A stretch of DNA of 64,000 nucleotides from Ustilaginoidea virens (GCF_000687475.1 NC_057320.1:3038001-3102000), one strand, 5' to 3'. Counted from the first letter of the stretch, positions 34,459 to 45,926 are shown. Made by a program: numbers and translations. The notes: generated by a model not told the origin, from the letters alone.

Positions 34459-35703
34459 TTACCGCCGTCTGGCTCGCAAATCCGCCAGGGCTTTGCGTTT
34501 CCGTTCTTCCTTGGCCGTCTTGAGGCTCCTCTCTAGACGTTCCTCCGCCTCATCTTCTCGACGGCCGATAAACTCGGCCCGACGCTCCTCATCGTCTAGT
34601 TCGCCCATGCCAGCTTCCATGTCGGAGGAGCCGTCTGACGCGTAGTCGTAACGAGGCCCCCGCCGGATTCGCTCGTCGTCGTCGTCGTCGTCATCTTCGT
34701 CGTATTCGATAAACTCGTCCAAGTCTTCGTCGTAGTCGTCCTCATAGCGAGACCGTTTGGAAACCTTGGGCCGAGGAGCGTTGAGCAGTGCGCCGCCGCG
34801 TGGAGCGTCCTTCTTCCGGGCTGGATTGCCTGGCTTCGGTCTCGCGGTTCCTGTGTAGCCCGTGGTTGCTTGCGCTGCTTTCTTGACCTTTTTCGCCGCT
34901 TCGCTCTCCTCCGCTTCCTTGGCCTTGCGACGACCTACGGCGACGGTTCTCACATTGCTGGGTTTGCGGGGGGAGTCCTTGGTCAGAGGCTTGTGGCCGT
35001 GTGACCCGTTTGGCCCGTCACGCTGGGCGGGGGGTTTCGCGGTGCCCGCATAGCCACTAACCGCCCGAGCCTTGCTGGAAGATGCTGTAGGGGCGACGGC
35101 ATCGCCCTGGGTTTTCTTCGCGGCCCCCTTTTCAACCTTTTTGTGCTGGATCTTGCCCACCTGGCCCATGACAGCCTGGGCCCTCTGGCCGCGGGCCAGG
35201 ATCTCGGCGAAGGAGCCCTTCTTGGGCGGGCCTGTCGGTGCTGCGGAGGGCGCAGCCGGAGCCCCCGGGCGATGACTAGGTTCCCGTTGCTGCCCTAGTC
35301 TCCCAGACCTGGGCGCCGAAGCCGAGGCTCGCCCAGCCACCACGTTGCTGCTCGGCCTTGCGTTGCCGGTATATGGTACGTGAGGCGCAGCTTGATTTTC
35401 CAGGCCGCCGGGCCTGAGCCCCTGGTTCGTCCGCGGCGCCTTGAGCCCAAGTCGACTGCGAAGGTCGTCATCGGGCTTGCGCTTGGCGGGCAGGGGGTTT
35501 GTTCCGCGAGGGCTCGGGTCGGGGCCCGGATTGGACTTTTCACCACTGATCTGAGCGAGCAAGTCTCCAATCTGTGGGAGGAGAAAGAAAGGAAGAGAAA
35601 AGAAAAGAAAACCGATCAAGGTTAGCCACGGTCGTTCCGTCTGCTGCTCCTAGCCCAAAGGGCGGGGGCGGCGGGTGGTGAAAGCCGGGGTACGTACGGG
35701 CAT
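34459..35703 (-). CDS. SPT2: SPT2 chromatin protein (histone chaperone)
   Basis: Two exons: a 6-nt first exon encoding Met-Pro (35703-35698) and 35571-34459, giving 372 residues. The join produces MPIGDLLAQISGEK, the expected SPT2 N-terminus; the donor is gtacgt and the acceptor cccacag. The middle is basic, Pro/Ala-rich and contains three GYxGTA(K/R)P repeats (SGYAGTAKP, TGYTGTARP, plus PYTGNARP). An acidic tract (YDEDDDDDDDE, ~290) precedes the conserved C-terminal SPT2 domain (RAEFIGRREDEAEERLERSL, then AKEERKRKALADLRARRR), which in the family binds H3-H4 tetramers. Spt2 acts in transcription-coupled nucleosome recycling. Divergent from the P2 gene. Confidence 0.9.
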
Positions 35704-36852
35704 CGTGGCTGGCTCGTCGAAGTCAACGGCGGGCAAGGGAAAACACGGGAGCCCGATGAGCTTCCAGCTGAGCTTCCAGCCGAGCGAGCGAGCGAGCGAG
35801 CGGTGGATGTTTGGAGCAGAGCTATTTTTGCTTCGGCTGCGCTGCACCTCGGACGCTCCTTGTGCTTCTTTCCTTTGCTCAAGCTTGCCGCAGAAAAAGA
35901 TATACGGGCGTTGTTGGCGTCAAGGAGAACCAAGCACGCATGGGGGTGCTAGGTGGCGAGGGATCGGTTCGCGTCGCCTCGGCTTCAGAAAATCGTTGTG
36001 GAAGCTTTGCTTGCTTGGCGACGCCGGCGAGGGGAGCGTTCAAAGGGTGCCGAGGGACGTTGTGTCGAGAGAAAATTCCCGCGCTGCGTCTTGCTTGTAC
36101 ACGGGGAGCTGAAAGGTCACCACAGACGCCTGTGAATCGACGAGGCCAACGAAAAGCAAGTTGCGCAGCAGAAAGAAAAAAGAGAGGAGCAAGGGAAACC
36201 AGGCCAGCAAGCCAAAGCCAGCCAAAGCCAGCCAAAGCCAGCCTTATCATTTTCCAGCTTGAAGCGGAGCGCCACGATTCCCCCCCAAGAGCGCAAAAAA
36301 GGACACGTGATGCTCCCGGGTCCCCTTTTGCACCGCCACGTTGCCCGGGCTGCCCTAACACTCCCTTGGTTTGCCAGACACGTACCGCCGTACCACTGGC
36401 CCCGTCCCCACAGCAACCCGCCCTGGGTGTATGTACATTGTAGCCTGTGTAGCCTCGCCCTAACACTTGACTTGCTTTGCTCGCTAATCACGTTTTTTTT
36501 TTTTTTTTTTTTTTTTTTTTTCCCCGCCAGCCCACATCCACAGCTTTTGCAAAAAATTGACGTGTGCAAACTTTCTCCCTCCATCCCAAGCGCACTTCAC
36601 CAGAACTCGAAGGCTTCAGTCTCCGCCCAACTTGCGGTTAAATTGATTGATTTCTCGTGTTTCTCTACATCGTTTTCATCTGTGAGTACTTCTCTCCCCT
36701 CCCGCCCTTTTTTTTTTTGTTGTTTCTCTGCAAAAAGTTTCTTCGCCAGAGACACGGGGCGTGAATCCCCCGCGCATCGGCCATCACCACAACCTCACAT
36801 TGAACCCTAGCTAAACCTAGCACCGAAAAATCACAGCACCAACCGCACCAAA
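35704..36852. promoter_or_regulatory. Divergent region of SPT2 and ribosomal P2
   Basis: 1.15 kb. Contents: gagc tetranucleotide repeat (about 35784-35801), 10-bp repeat cagccaaagc x3 (36212-36241), a long T tract (about 36492-36521), and, closer to P2, a possible 5'UTR intron (donor gtgagt at 36682; acceptor cctag at 36810 or 36820). No coding gene is supported. Confidence 0.5.
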
Positions 36853-37296
36853 ATGAAGCACCTCGCAGCTTACCTCCTCCTCGGACTCGGCGGCAACACC
36901 TCGCCCTCCGCCAAGGACATCAAAAACGTCCTCTCTGCCGTCGGCATCGAGGCTGACGATGAGCGCCTGAGCAAGCTCCTCTCCGAGCTCGAGGGCAAGG
37001 ATATCTCCGAGGTACGAAGTCGCAGGGCGGCAACGCGCACCGAAAGCAGCACGGCAACGTGTGAAACTACAAGGCCACACAACGCTAACACAAACTTTTT
37101 TCTTTCTTTTTTTTAGCTCATTGCTGCCGGTTCCGAGAAGCTGGCTTCCGTGCCCTCTGGAGGCGCTGGAGGTGCTGCTGCTGCCGGTGGTGCTGCCGCC
37201 GGTGGCGCGGCTGCTGGCGGCGATGCCCCTGCTGAGGAGAAGGAGGAGGAGAAGGAGGAGTCTGATGAGGATATGGGCTTCGGTCTCTTCGACTAA
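36853..37296 (+). CDS. RPP2: 60S acidic ribosomal protein P2
   Basis: Two exons, 36853-37011 and 37117-37296, give 112 residues. The N-terminal dimerisation domain is [20 protein letters not shown], followed by [21 protein letters not shown] and, after the intron, [17 protein letters not shown] flexible Ala/Gly hinge and the universal acidic tail [13 protein letters not shown] follow. P1/P2 dimers form the ribosomal stalk that recruits elongation-factor GTPases. The T-rich acceptor (tttcttttttttag) is standard. A further intron in the 5' leader is suspected. Confidence 0.96.
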
Positions 37297-37788
37297 GCGG
37301 TTTGTCTGGACGACTGACAAAGTTCGGAAAAAGCTACGGTCGGGTTTGGCGGCGATTTTTTCCAATGTCTTGATTCAGCCCAGGGAGGATCGACTGCTCA
37401 TGCTACAGGCAAGATGTCGGTCAACTACATGGGGGTTCGGAAAAAGAAGAAACCCTGTTCCTGTTCCATGAATTGAAGCAAACAAAAAAAAAAGTATACT
37501 GCCTGCACACGTCCAAACTCGGGTGTCGTGTAAAGACTTTCGGACAAGCCCGCAACTGACATGTCGTGCGCCCCTCGCCCGGAGGCATCCTGCATACATT
37601 AAATTAAGCTGTTGAATCAGTTGCAAATGCGCAGCAAAATCCTGGCATACCCACGCGGCTTCTCCTTTTTTTTTTAAATTTTTTTTTTATTTATTCATTT
37701 GTTTGTTTGTTTGTTTGTTCGTTCATTTTTTCCTTGTTTCGGCTGTTAGATGATGGAATTAGCCTCCGCAGCAATCTCCCACCGACGC
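37297..37788. other. 3' intergenic region after P2
   Basis: 492 bp without a gene. Contains T-rich tracts and a TTTG tetranucleotide array (about 37700-37719). Confidence 0.5.
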
Positions 37789-38964
37789 TCAAGTTTTGCT
37801 GTGCCGCGCCGCCGTCTTTCCTGAACAATGACTGCCCCAAGTCCGCTGCCGCTTGACCGGCGACGACGGCCGGTACGAGGCTTCCGCGTCACTATCCCAT
37901 GAGAATCTCCGAGGCAAAGTCGCACCTTCTGTCCAAGATTCGTAGGGTGGCAGCGGCATGCGGCACGTCTCCTCCAGCGCGGCTGGTAGTTCGACGGGAG
38001 GCTTCATCTGATACGTGGCAGCTGGCGGCTGCAGCTGAAGATCTATTGTGCCTATCGGCGAAAGCTGGCTGGGGAAACGAGCAGTGTTAGCCGCGCTGGC
38101 GTGACGGAATCCCCCTTTGCGCAGACGTACCTCGGCTGAGATGGCGGCTCGTTTCGTTGTTCGACCGGCGAGACCATGGTGCTCTGGTACGTTGCCGGCG
38201 TCGCCATGTCCAAGGGCGGCAGGACCCCTTGGCTCTGGTGGTTCGGGAACCTCTGCTGCTGCGGCCATGCGACTTGATGGCATGCCGTCGGGCCCAGCAC
38301 GTCTGCTCTTGTTCCCATTTCCAGCCGGTTGTGGCGGAGACAGTATCCAGTCTTCCTCGACTGCAACCACCGGATCAAGGCGCCGAGGAGGAGTGTACAT
38401 GAAGCCGAGGCAGCCACGATGCCGGCAATCAACACGCTGGTGTCCTGCTTGGCCGCTGCTGGCCTGTCGTCCTGCTGGCTTTCTCTTCCGTCAAAGAGAG
38501 GAGCTTGGGGCGGCGAAGACGTGGTCTCGGTGTTGGTGAGTGCATCGCGACCCTGTTCAAGAGTTAGCCGTGTGTTCGCAACCGTGCCTGTTGCACTTGA
38601 ACCGAAAGAGCAGTGGAGTAAGCTATACAGATAAACTTATTCTAATTCCTACGCTACGTGTTCTCGACGCAAGGAAATCCCGTGGGGTTGTTGATGCAAC
38701 CCTCGCGCTGGACGGCTTGTCGCCTTCAGGTAAAGGCGAAACCGTCGTGGGAGACGCTCTTCCACTCAGAGGCAGGTTCGTGTTATCCGCAGCTGGACCA
38801 TCCGGCATGAATGAGTGATGGCAGGCCTGTGGAGCTTTGGCGAGCGGTGCCAGCATTGGGCTTAACAGCCGGGCCAGCATGTCAAAGTCTTGCTCTAGAG
38901 GGCCGTTGTTGAATGCCGGCGTGGAAATTGCCACCAGAAACATCTTGTACAAGAGCAACAGCAT
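37789..38964 (-). CDS. Orphan type I single-pass membrane protein
   Basis: I do not recognise the family. Three exons, 38964-38658, 38587-38131 and 38068-37789, join in consistent phase to 347 residues, which supports a real gene although intron 1 (donor gtagcg) is non-ideal. Residues 1-17 (MLLLLYKMFLVAISTPA) look like a signal peptide. About 135 polar residues follow, Ser/Thr/Pro-rich towards the membrane, then a clear membrane segment VLIAGIVAASASCTLLLGAL (~154-173) followed by RWLQSRK as stop-transfer. The ~170-residue cytosolic tail is Pro/Gln-rich and ends with FSWDSDAEASYRPSSPVKRQ. The layout resembles fungal wall-stress sensors, but no WSC or cysteine-rich domain is present. Confidence 0.6.
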
Positions 38965-40706
38965 CTTTCTTCCTCAAATGCCACCGCGCTGTGACATGCC
39001 AGGATTCACAACAAAATCTTTTGTCTCGCTCGAGCGGCCGTAATGTTGCAAGTCAAAATAGCTGCCGATGGACAAGGGCACCCTCACCCTTCATAAACCC
39101 GTGGGATGGGGTGGCCTTTCCTGGTCCTAGCATCTTGAGATTGCCCAATATCTGGCGAGTGCGCTTCTGTTTCGGCGCGTCAACCAACAGGGATCACGCA
39201 AAGCTAGCCGCTCGATTCAAGCCGCGTCTGGGATGCCGGAAGGGGACATTTTCCCCCAGACCATGAAACTTGACGTTTCCTTTTCCTTTGACGACAAGGG
39301 GGGATTATCAGGATCCTGAGGTAGCCTCCCTCCCGTCACATGCGAGCTTCGCGCTCCCCTTGTCCTCGTCAATTCTGGACCTGGGTTTCACACCCAACAG
39401 CGCTTATCTGTTGGTCGGTCAGTATTTCACAAAAACCCCCCACAACCAAGGACATCCGTACTGCCTCAACCGTTCCCGATCGCCGGGGGGGGTGAAAACA
39501 ACAAAGGTGGGAACTCTTGCCAAGCCGTTTTTGAAGCAAGGCCATGGAAGCTCGAAGGGGGGGGTGGATGATTCCTCCAGCGGTTCATTCGTGCGACCAG
39601 TCAAGAAAAGAGGCAAGTAAGAACAGGACGATAAAGAGAAGACGGATGCGTACCCCTCCCGTTCGGTTTCCAATCGCACCTGATTCTCAGAAACGCCAGC
39701 GGTATCGGAGGGTTCTTTGGGTGGTCCATGCCTTCATCTTTGCCTTTGGGGGCCAGGTGTGTGATACGAATGATACGACGTGTATGTCTGTTGGGTGCGG
39801 ACCTGATACGCAATCAGGGGGACTTTGCCGGAAACAAAGGAGAGAACCGCTGTTCTCTCTCCCACAAGACATCCGTCCTTCTGCATACTGAGCCGAGCCG
39901 CCTTGCATAAATCATCAAGCAATGCAATGCAATCAATTTATGCACATCAGGATTCCAAGTAGGAGGTGTTGAAACCGGTTATATTCTATACTGCGAAGGA
40001 TCGAGATGGGAGTCAGACAGAGGTTGGAAGACCAGGCAAGTCACAAGGACGAATCGAGGCGCCGCTGTGTATGATGCCGGCCTTCTCCTTGGGTGTTGAG
40101 CGAAGACGTTTTCAGGAACCCGAGCAGTTCGCCCCGTGTCGCGTGCCATGGCATTTGGCACATCAGGGTGAAAGAGTAATCTGACGTATTAACTTCCCCG
40201 CGGGAGTCTAACTGGACAATCGACTCGGTAACTGACAGGGGAGTGGTTTGAATGCTTTCCTGTTTTTGTTGGATGCCAGGCCTGCTCAGACGTACTCCGC
40301 AGCAAGCTCCAGCCAACGAGGATTTGATCCTCCCAGGAAAGCATACGAGGTCAAGACAGCAGCTAGAGATGTCTGCCCTTGTGCTTTCACAATATCCATT
40401 TGACTTGGACAGCTGCTGGTGGCGGTAGAACGACACCCGTCTCCGGTGCGTCGGAAAGTTCTCTTACGTTCAACTTGCTTAAAAATCACACAGGGATGCC
40501 TTTCAAGGGTCTCATTCGAGGTAAGGATCCTCAGCTTAAAACGTCTTTTTGCTGAGTACCAAATTGAAGGCAGGGACAAGTTGCAGCCATCATCGGGGGC
40601 GAGCCGTCCTGCAAAGATCTTGGAGAACACTCATTCTTCATGGTATCGCGCTCAACACCACCCACATCTACTGGGGCGGCACCGGCGTCTTCTTCCTCGG
40701 GACCGC
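38965..40706. other. 1.7-kb intergenic stretch
   Basis: Several overlapping ORFs up to about 130 codons in different frames, none with recognisable features. No repeats of note except short C/G runs (39484-39491, 39557-39563). It includes the orphan gene's promoter and the ALG6 3' region. Confidence 0.5.
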
Positions 40707-42641
40707 TTATTGCGTCTTGGCCTTCGGCAGTTTTTCAGGCGTCACCAAGCCGCTGTCCACCACCAACTTGCACAGACACCATAAATAGCAGAGCGTGAAA
40801 CCAGCGCAACCAACACCCACGTTGGCCACCACCCACAAGTCCGGTTTATCCAGAGGCGGTGCAACGTACGCGCTGACAACATGCCACAAGCCCATGAGGA
40901 CGTAGAAGACGTTGTGTATAAGGGCAGTTGTCCATTGCTTCAGGGCAGGCCCGGCCTCCATGAAGGGAGCGGTCCAGCAGGTCGGGGGCAGGCCAACAAG
41001 ATAAGCCCACAACAACGTCAGAACCGTGTATGGCACAGCAAGATGGACCCGGCTGAAGAGGGGGAACATGGTCCAAGCACCCAGCAGATTGGCAAATCCG
41101 ACCCAGGATCGCGTGTCCCCATTCAACCCTTGCTTTCCGGCAAGCAGCAAAGTCATGGGCAGCAGCGGAAGAAGGACGCTCTTCTCATGGACCTGGTAAC
41201 TGAATAAAAAGAACCCCCAAGCCGTGGCAGCAAAAGCCAGGGGAATCAACTTCTTCTCAGGCCTTAGGAAAAGAACGACGTTCGGGGGAATAATGGACAG
41301 AAGCGTCGCACCCAGGGCGGCTCGTTGCAAAACCTGAGGCGGGAATCGGCGAAGCTTGACGACGACATTGAGTGCGCACCAAAAGTTGGCAACCTTGTCT
41401 TCGAATAAGCCTCTCGAAAACGGAAATATGCGATGAATCATCTGGACGACTTGCTCCACGACGGCGTAAACGGCAGAGCGCGTGTCAAGATAATCGGCGA
41501 GAAAGTGAAACAGCGGGAGGGTCGGCAATGATCCGTCGGGCTCAGATCGAGAGTCCATTCCGCGGTGTTTCTGGTACAAGCTACCCACAATCAGGGGCAG
41601 AAGCAGCGCTGCAAACGAGGCAATGGTGATCGAGCCGATACTGACCAGTCGAATCACGTTTGGGCGAGGCCAGACACACTTGCCCAAGAGGTAGGCAAAG
41701 ACACTAAACGCATAGTACAAGGCCATCTGCTTGAACCCAAGGGCGGCAACAAAGAAGACGGCAGCCCACTTGTAGCGCTCGGCCAACATGCTGTTGATGC
41801 TGGCGAGCACGAGTCCGAGCATGACCGTGTTGTACTGGAAATGTACGTGGTCGACGAGGATTGTGGCAGGTTGCATGAGGATTGCAGCGAGGGCAACTGA
41901 GCTGGTCCAGGCTGTGACGCCGTTCAGCCTGCTGTATCTCCGAGTGAAGACGACAGCGGCCGGGACGTAGATCAAGTACTCGGAAATGATGACGGTGGCC
42001 CTCATGAAGACTTTTAACGTCTCGTCGTCGGAGCCCCGAGACGTGTACAAAGCAAACCAAGCGGGTTCAATCAAGCCGCCCAACTTGCCCATGATCCAGC
42101 TGTGGTATGCCGTCAGAGGCGGGTAGTCCAAACCCCACCACTGCAAATCGTGGAAATACCATTGTGAAATAGGAAGCTGAGTGGTAACTTCCATCCAGTG
42201 CCGCTGCGCTTCGTAGTCACCAAACATGGGAGGTCGCTGGAAACCTGCAGTAACATGTTTGGTTTGGTTACATCTCGGTCAAGTCAAGGAAACAGGGACA
42301 AAGGCCAGCTGGCCTGGCGATGGATGTCGATGGATGTCGACTGCTCAAATCGTACCTGAATATCCCCAAAGTCCAGCAGCCCACCTGAATAAGCCGGCCA
42401 CCATGAGGATGGCAGGCAGCATCTCCCATTGTGTCGAGGACGTGCGAGCTGGCCAAAGAATCGACGCCAGGGGGAAAGAGGGAGCTCTCACCAGAGCTTC
42501 GGATCGTCTGCGTACCAAAGTGTCGCTGCCATTGCCGTTGCCATTGCCATTGCCATTGCCATTGCCATTGCCATTGCCATTGCCATTGCCAGGCATGGCT
42601 TTCCGCCTAGGTTTGTGAGGTGACGGGCTGGCCGCAGCCAT
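40707..42641 (-). CDS. ALG6: Dolichyl-P-Glc:Man9GlcNAc2-PP-dolichol alpha-1,3-glucosyltransferase
   Basis: Two exons, 42641-42356 and 42244-40707, give 607 residues, normal for ALG6. The join restores LFRWAAGLWGYSGFQRPPMF. GT-C family hallmarks: first luminal loop with GDYEAQRHWMEVT, WYFHDLQWWGLDYPPLTAYH (acidic/DYPP motif), ILVDHVHFQYNTVMLGLVL, GFKQMALYYA and VHEKSVLLPLLP, embedded in about a dozen membrane spans. It adds the first glucose to the lipid-linked N-glycan precursor in the ER lumen. The cytosolic N-terminus contains an in-frame run of ten Gly-Asn dipeptides from a hexanucleotide repeat. Divergent from palC across 680 bp. Confidence 0.95.
42531..42590. repeat. In-frame hexanucleotide repeat (attgcc)10 in ALG6 exon 1
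   Basis: Ten 6-bp units, nine attgcc and one gttgcc. On the coding minus strand they read ggcaat, encoding (Gly-Asn)10 at about residues 17-36. Slippage would change length without frameshift. Confidence 0.95.
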
Positions 42642-43321
42642 GGTGACAACGGGGACAACACGGACGAGGTCGATTCGGTGCCGACTCGGTGATGCCCATG
42701 AGTAGCAGGGTGTCTGATGGGGGCTTTCGAGAAGTGTGGGCTTCTGAGTTTGCTTTTCCCTTTTCGTTTGTTTTGTATTTGGGGGAAGCAGGTTGACCTC
42801 AAAATCCCGGCCTCGCTGGGGGATCGTCAAATTGACGCGTCTGGCACTTGGTCTCAATAGCTGGTGCCTGGCTGCGGTTCTGCCAGGGGTCATTGGTGCT
42901 GAATGCGCTGGTCTGGTGGAGGTGGGCCCCCTGTGGCATCAATCAATGGCTGCCATCAATGGCATCTTGACCCCTGTGAACGCATTGAGTTGACCAGCCG
43001 CCAGCTGTCTGACCAGCTGTCTGACCAGCTGTCTGTCTGGTGGTGGCTGGGCAAATCTGTCAGGGCACTGGCACTGGGAGGGAGTACGGAGTACTCCGTA
43101 CATACTGACTCTGGAGTACGGAGTACAGACGTACATACTTGGTTGCATCTAACTTGTCAAGTCCAGCAAAACCTCCGCCAACAAGCCAAGGCTTTTACCA
43201 CATCACCCAAACTCAAAAGGCTCCCTCCCACCTTGTTTTTTTTTTCGCCCTAATGCACGACATCATCTCATCGGCTTCCTTTGCAAGGGGACGCCGTCCT
43301 CCATAGAGCCCCCATCTCACC
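42642..43321. promoter_or_regulatory. Divergent promoter of ALG6 and palC with PacC-like hexamers
   Basis: 680 bp. GCCARG words, the published PacC consensus, occur at 42882-42887 (GCCAGG), 42867-42872 (reverse) and 43185-43190 (GCCAAG). Also present: a 12-bp repeat ccagctgtctga x3 (about 43005-43040) and TACGGAGTACTCCGTA elements (43085-43125). Binding is not shown. Confidence 0.4.
43085..43125. repeat. Perfect 16-bp palindrome plus flanking copy (TACGGAGTACTCCGTA)
   Basis: TACGGAGTACTCCGTA at 43085-43100 is a perfect palindrome; another half-copy TACGGAGTA lies at 43117-43125. The same 9-bp half occurs at several other intergenic sites. Confidence 0.9.
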
Positions 43322-44842
43322 ATGCCTTTTCCTTTCGTCCTTCCCACCACCTCGTCCTTTGCCTTCTCATCGTCCCTCAGCTGCGACTCGCATCCGTCTC
43401 TGCCACTAACCGCCAGTGCACAACGGGGCGTGGTTAGAGACGCGTTAAAGAAGCACAAGCGGCTGCCACCAAACTCGCGGGGAGCAAGCCTGGCCACCGT
43501 CATCTCGAGCATCGACAGCTACCTTCCTTACCTATTGGCCGTGGACGCCGGGGTCAGCTGCCAGAGCTTGGAAGGAGGCGAGGTGATGGGTGTCATATTG
43601 AGAGCGGCTCCCGCTATTACCTGGAGGCCGACCCTGTCCGCACCCATTGTTCCCGGCAAGGAGCGGCCTCGCGTGAAAATCACCTCGTTGGAGTATGAAA
43701 TATCCTTTGTGCTATGCACCCTGGCTTATGCATATACTCTGACGGCCAGGTCGGCGCTGCAGCCGTTGTATGCCATCAACACAAGTTTCTTGAGTCTGGG
43801 GGAGAGAGCTGTGGCCATCACGACGGCCACGAAATACCTGCTCGACGCAGCATCCATATATGACTATCTGTCGTTTCGGAGTGAGCAAATATTCAGCTCG
43901 GCGCCGTGCATAGACGTCGCCCCGTCCACAGTCAGGGCTCTCTCTTCTCTAGCCCTGGCAGAAGCCACGCTCCTCGCCGTTCTAAAGGACGATCCTTATC
44001 CAGCAGTGGTTGCCCAGGGTAGAAGTAACACGGATAAAGAGTGGATGTTCAAGGCTCCCGACCTCCCCAAAGTTCGCGCCCATCTCTTCGCTCGCCTTTG
44101 TCTCGCCGCCTCGGAGCACGCTGCCAGGGCATCTTCCCTCCTACGGGCGGCTGGTTCGGGGGGTAGCAGAGTCAGCCCGGTTCTGCTCAAGTACCTGGAC
44201 GATGTTCGGCGCACCAGCCGGGCCAAAGCGTGCAGATTCTTTGGCATCGATGCCGACCTGGGGGGTCACACTGCGCAAGGCATCGGCTGGTTGCGAGCCG
44301 GGCTGCAGGAACTGGGCGTACAAGTCAAAGAATCGAACAAGGTCTTTAGTCTGAGCCGACTCAAAATGGACATTGGCGGAAAGAGAGAGGATCGGCGAGT
44401 CGAAAAGGAGACGGATTGGGGCTCCGACGCAGGCCGGTATGAAGAGACTAGGATCATTGAATTTCTTGACGGGAAATGGACCAAGCTCAATGACACTGTA
44501 AGCAATGCCCCTCGGTAAGCCCTGCCTCATTTCCGCGAGGAAACTGAACTAACCAGATCTCTCAAGATGAACACACAAGAAATCCCACCTGTTGGGGCTC
44601 TGCTCCCGAAGATGCCCTCGGGTAGGGAGATCCATGCCGTCAAGCCGTACCAGCCGCCCACTCTGAGCAGAGACACTCTGGAAGCCATGCGATCACCGCC
44701 CGATATGGAGGACGGTGTTCTAGATGACCTAAGTTCGGATGATGAGAGAGAAGGTGAATCAGCCGCACCCCCCGGGGCTTTTCCTGGCTTGTCTATGGAT
44801 GTTGGAAGCAGCCGAAGTGGTAGTGGGAACGCATACTACTAG
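43322..44842 (+). CDS. palC: pH-response regulator PalC (BRO1-like domain)
   Basis: Two exons, 43322-44497 and 44567-44842, join to 483 residues. It begins [17 protein letters not shown], typical of PalC. A BRO1-type helical domain occupies most of the protein ([74 protein letters not shown]). The second exon gives the conserved tail [20 protein letters not shown], followed by [16 protein letters not shown]. In the fungal Pal/Rim pathway PalC binds ESCRT-III Vps32 through BRO1 and recruits PalA/PalB to ambient-pH signalling sites at the plasma membrane, leading to PacC processing. PacC-like hexamers lie upstream. Confidence 0.93.
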
Positions 44843-45535
44843 GCTTTTAGTTTGGCAACAAGTTTTGTGCAGGATGAACCCTGTGTGTGTGCCTCATTCT
44901 CGGACTTGTCCTCGTTGTTTCTTGTCCTTTCTCTCTCTCACGTGACAAGCTCGGCTCTCGCGTCCTTTGATTGTACAAGAAGTGTTTCCTCGTTCTTATC
45001 CACGTCGGAGCCAACAACTTTTCTCACCCCTACCTATATCAATGAGTCTGATGGGGACAATGTGCCCTAAGGTAGTCAGACTAAGCTACCTGTAGCAGTT
45101 GTAGTTTCTGTGCCCTGAAAACTACAATTTGAAGCTGGTCTTCGCCTGCACGTGCTCCAAGACGCGGAAGTGGAGCAACTTCTTCCGTACGGAATACATA
45201 CATAGTACTCCGTAGCCATCCTCGGTTATGGGCGTTGGGGGAGCAGGTGGCAAAGTCACCGACCAGCCAATCAGCGGCTGGCTATTATCAAATCGGCTAA
45301 GTGGCTCGGAGTTGGCCCAGGTATTTAGCTTTCCAGCGTGACAAATCCTTTGCCCCTCGACCTGAACCTCTCTCTGCCCTTGCTTTCTCTCTGTCGGCTG
45401 TTGCCATCTCCAAAAGCTACTCTACTCAGCTGCTGACCGACCCTCACGAGTCACGACCGCAATCTGCAAAGGACTGCCCCCCCCCCGGGATCCCACGCGC
45501 TCTCTCCAGCGGCAACATTTGGAAACTGGGCGACA
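44843..45535. promoter_or_regulatory. Intergenic region between palC and SDHB
   Basis: 693 bp holding the palC 3' region and SDHB promoter. A TACTCCGTA element lies at 45206-45214, and a C-run at 45477-45486 in the leader. No gene supported. Confidence 0.5.
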
Positions 45536-45926
45536 ATGGCTGCTCTGCGCTCCTCTGCCTCCCGCATCCTCGGCATGCGCCCCGGCGCTGTCTTTTCGCG
45601 CTCCATGGCCTCGGTCAGCGAGGTGGCCAAGCCCAACATGAAGACGTTCCAGATCTACCGATGGAATCCCGATACCCCGAGCGAAAAGCCTCGCATGCAG
45701 TCCTACACCATTGACCTCAACAAGACGGGTCCCATGATTCTGGACGCCCTTGTCCGCATCAAGAATGAGCTCGATCCTACCCTGACGTTTCGAAGAAGTT
45801 GCCGAGAGGGTATCTGTGGGAGCTGCGCCATGAATATTAACGGCCAGAACACGTTGGCGTGCCTTTGTATGTGTTTTTGCTCTTTGCTCGGAGAGCAGAA
45901 AAGACGGCAACTGGCATCTGCTTTGG

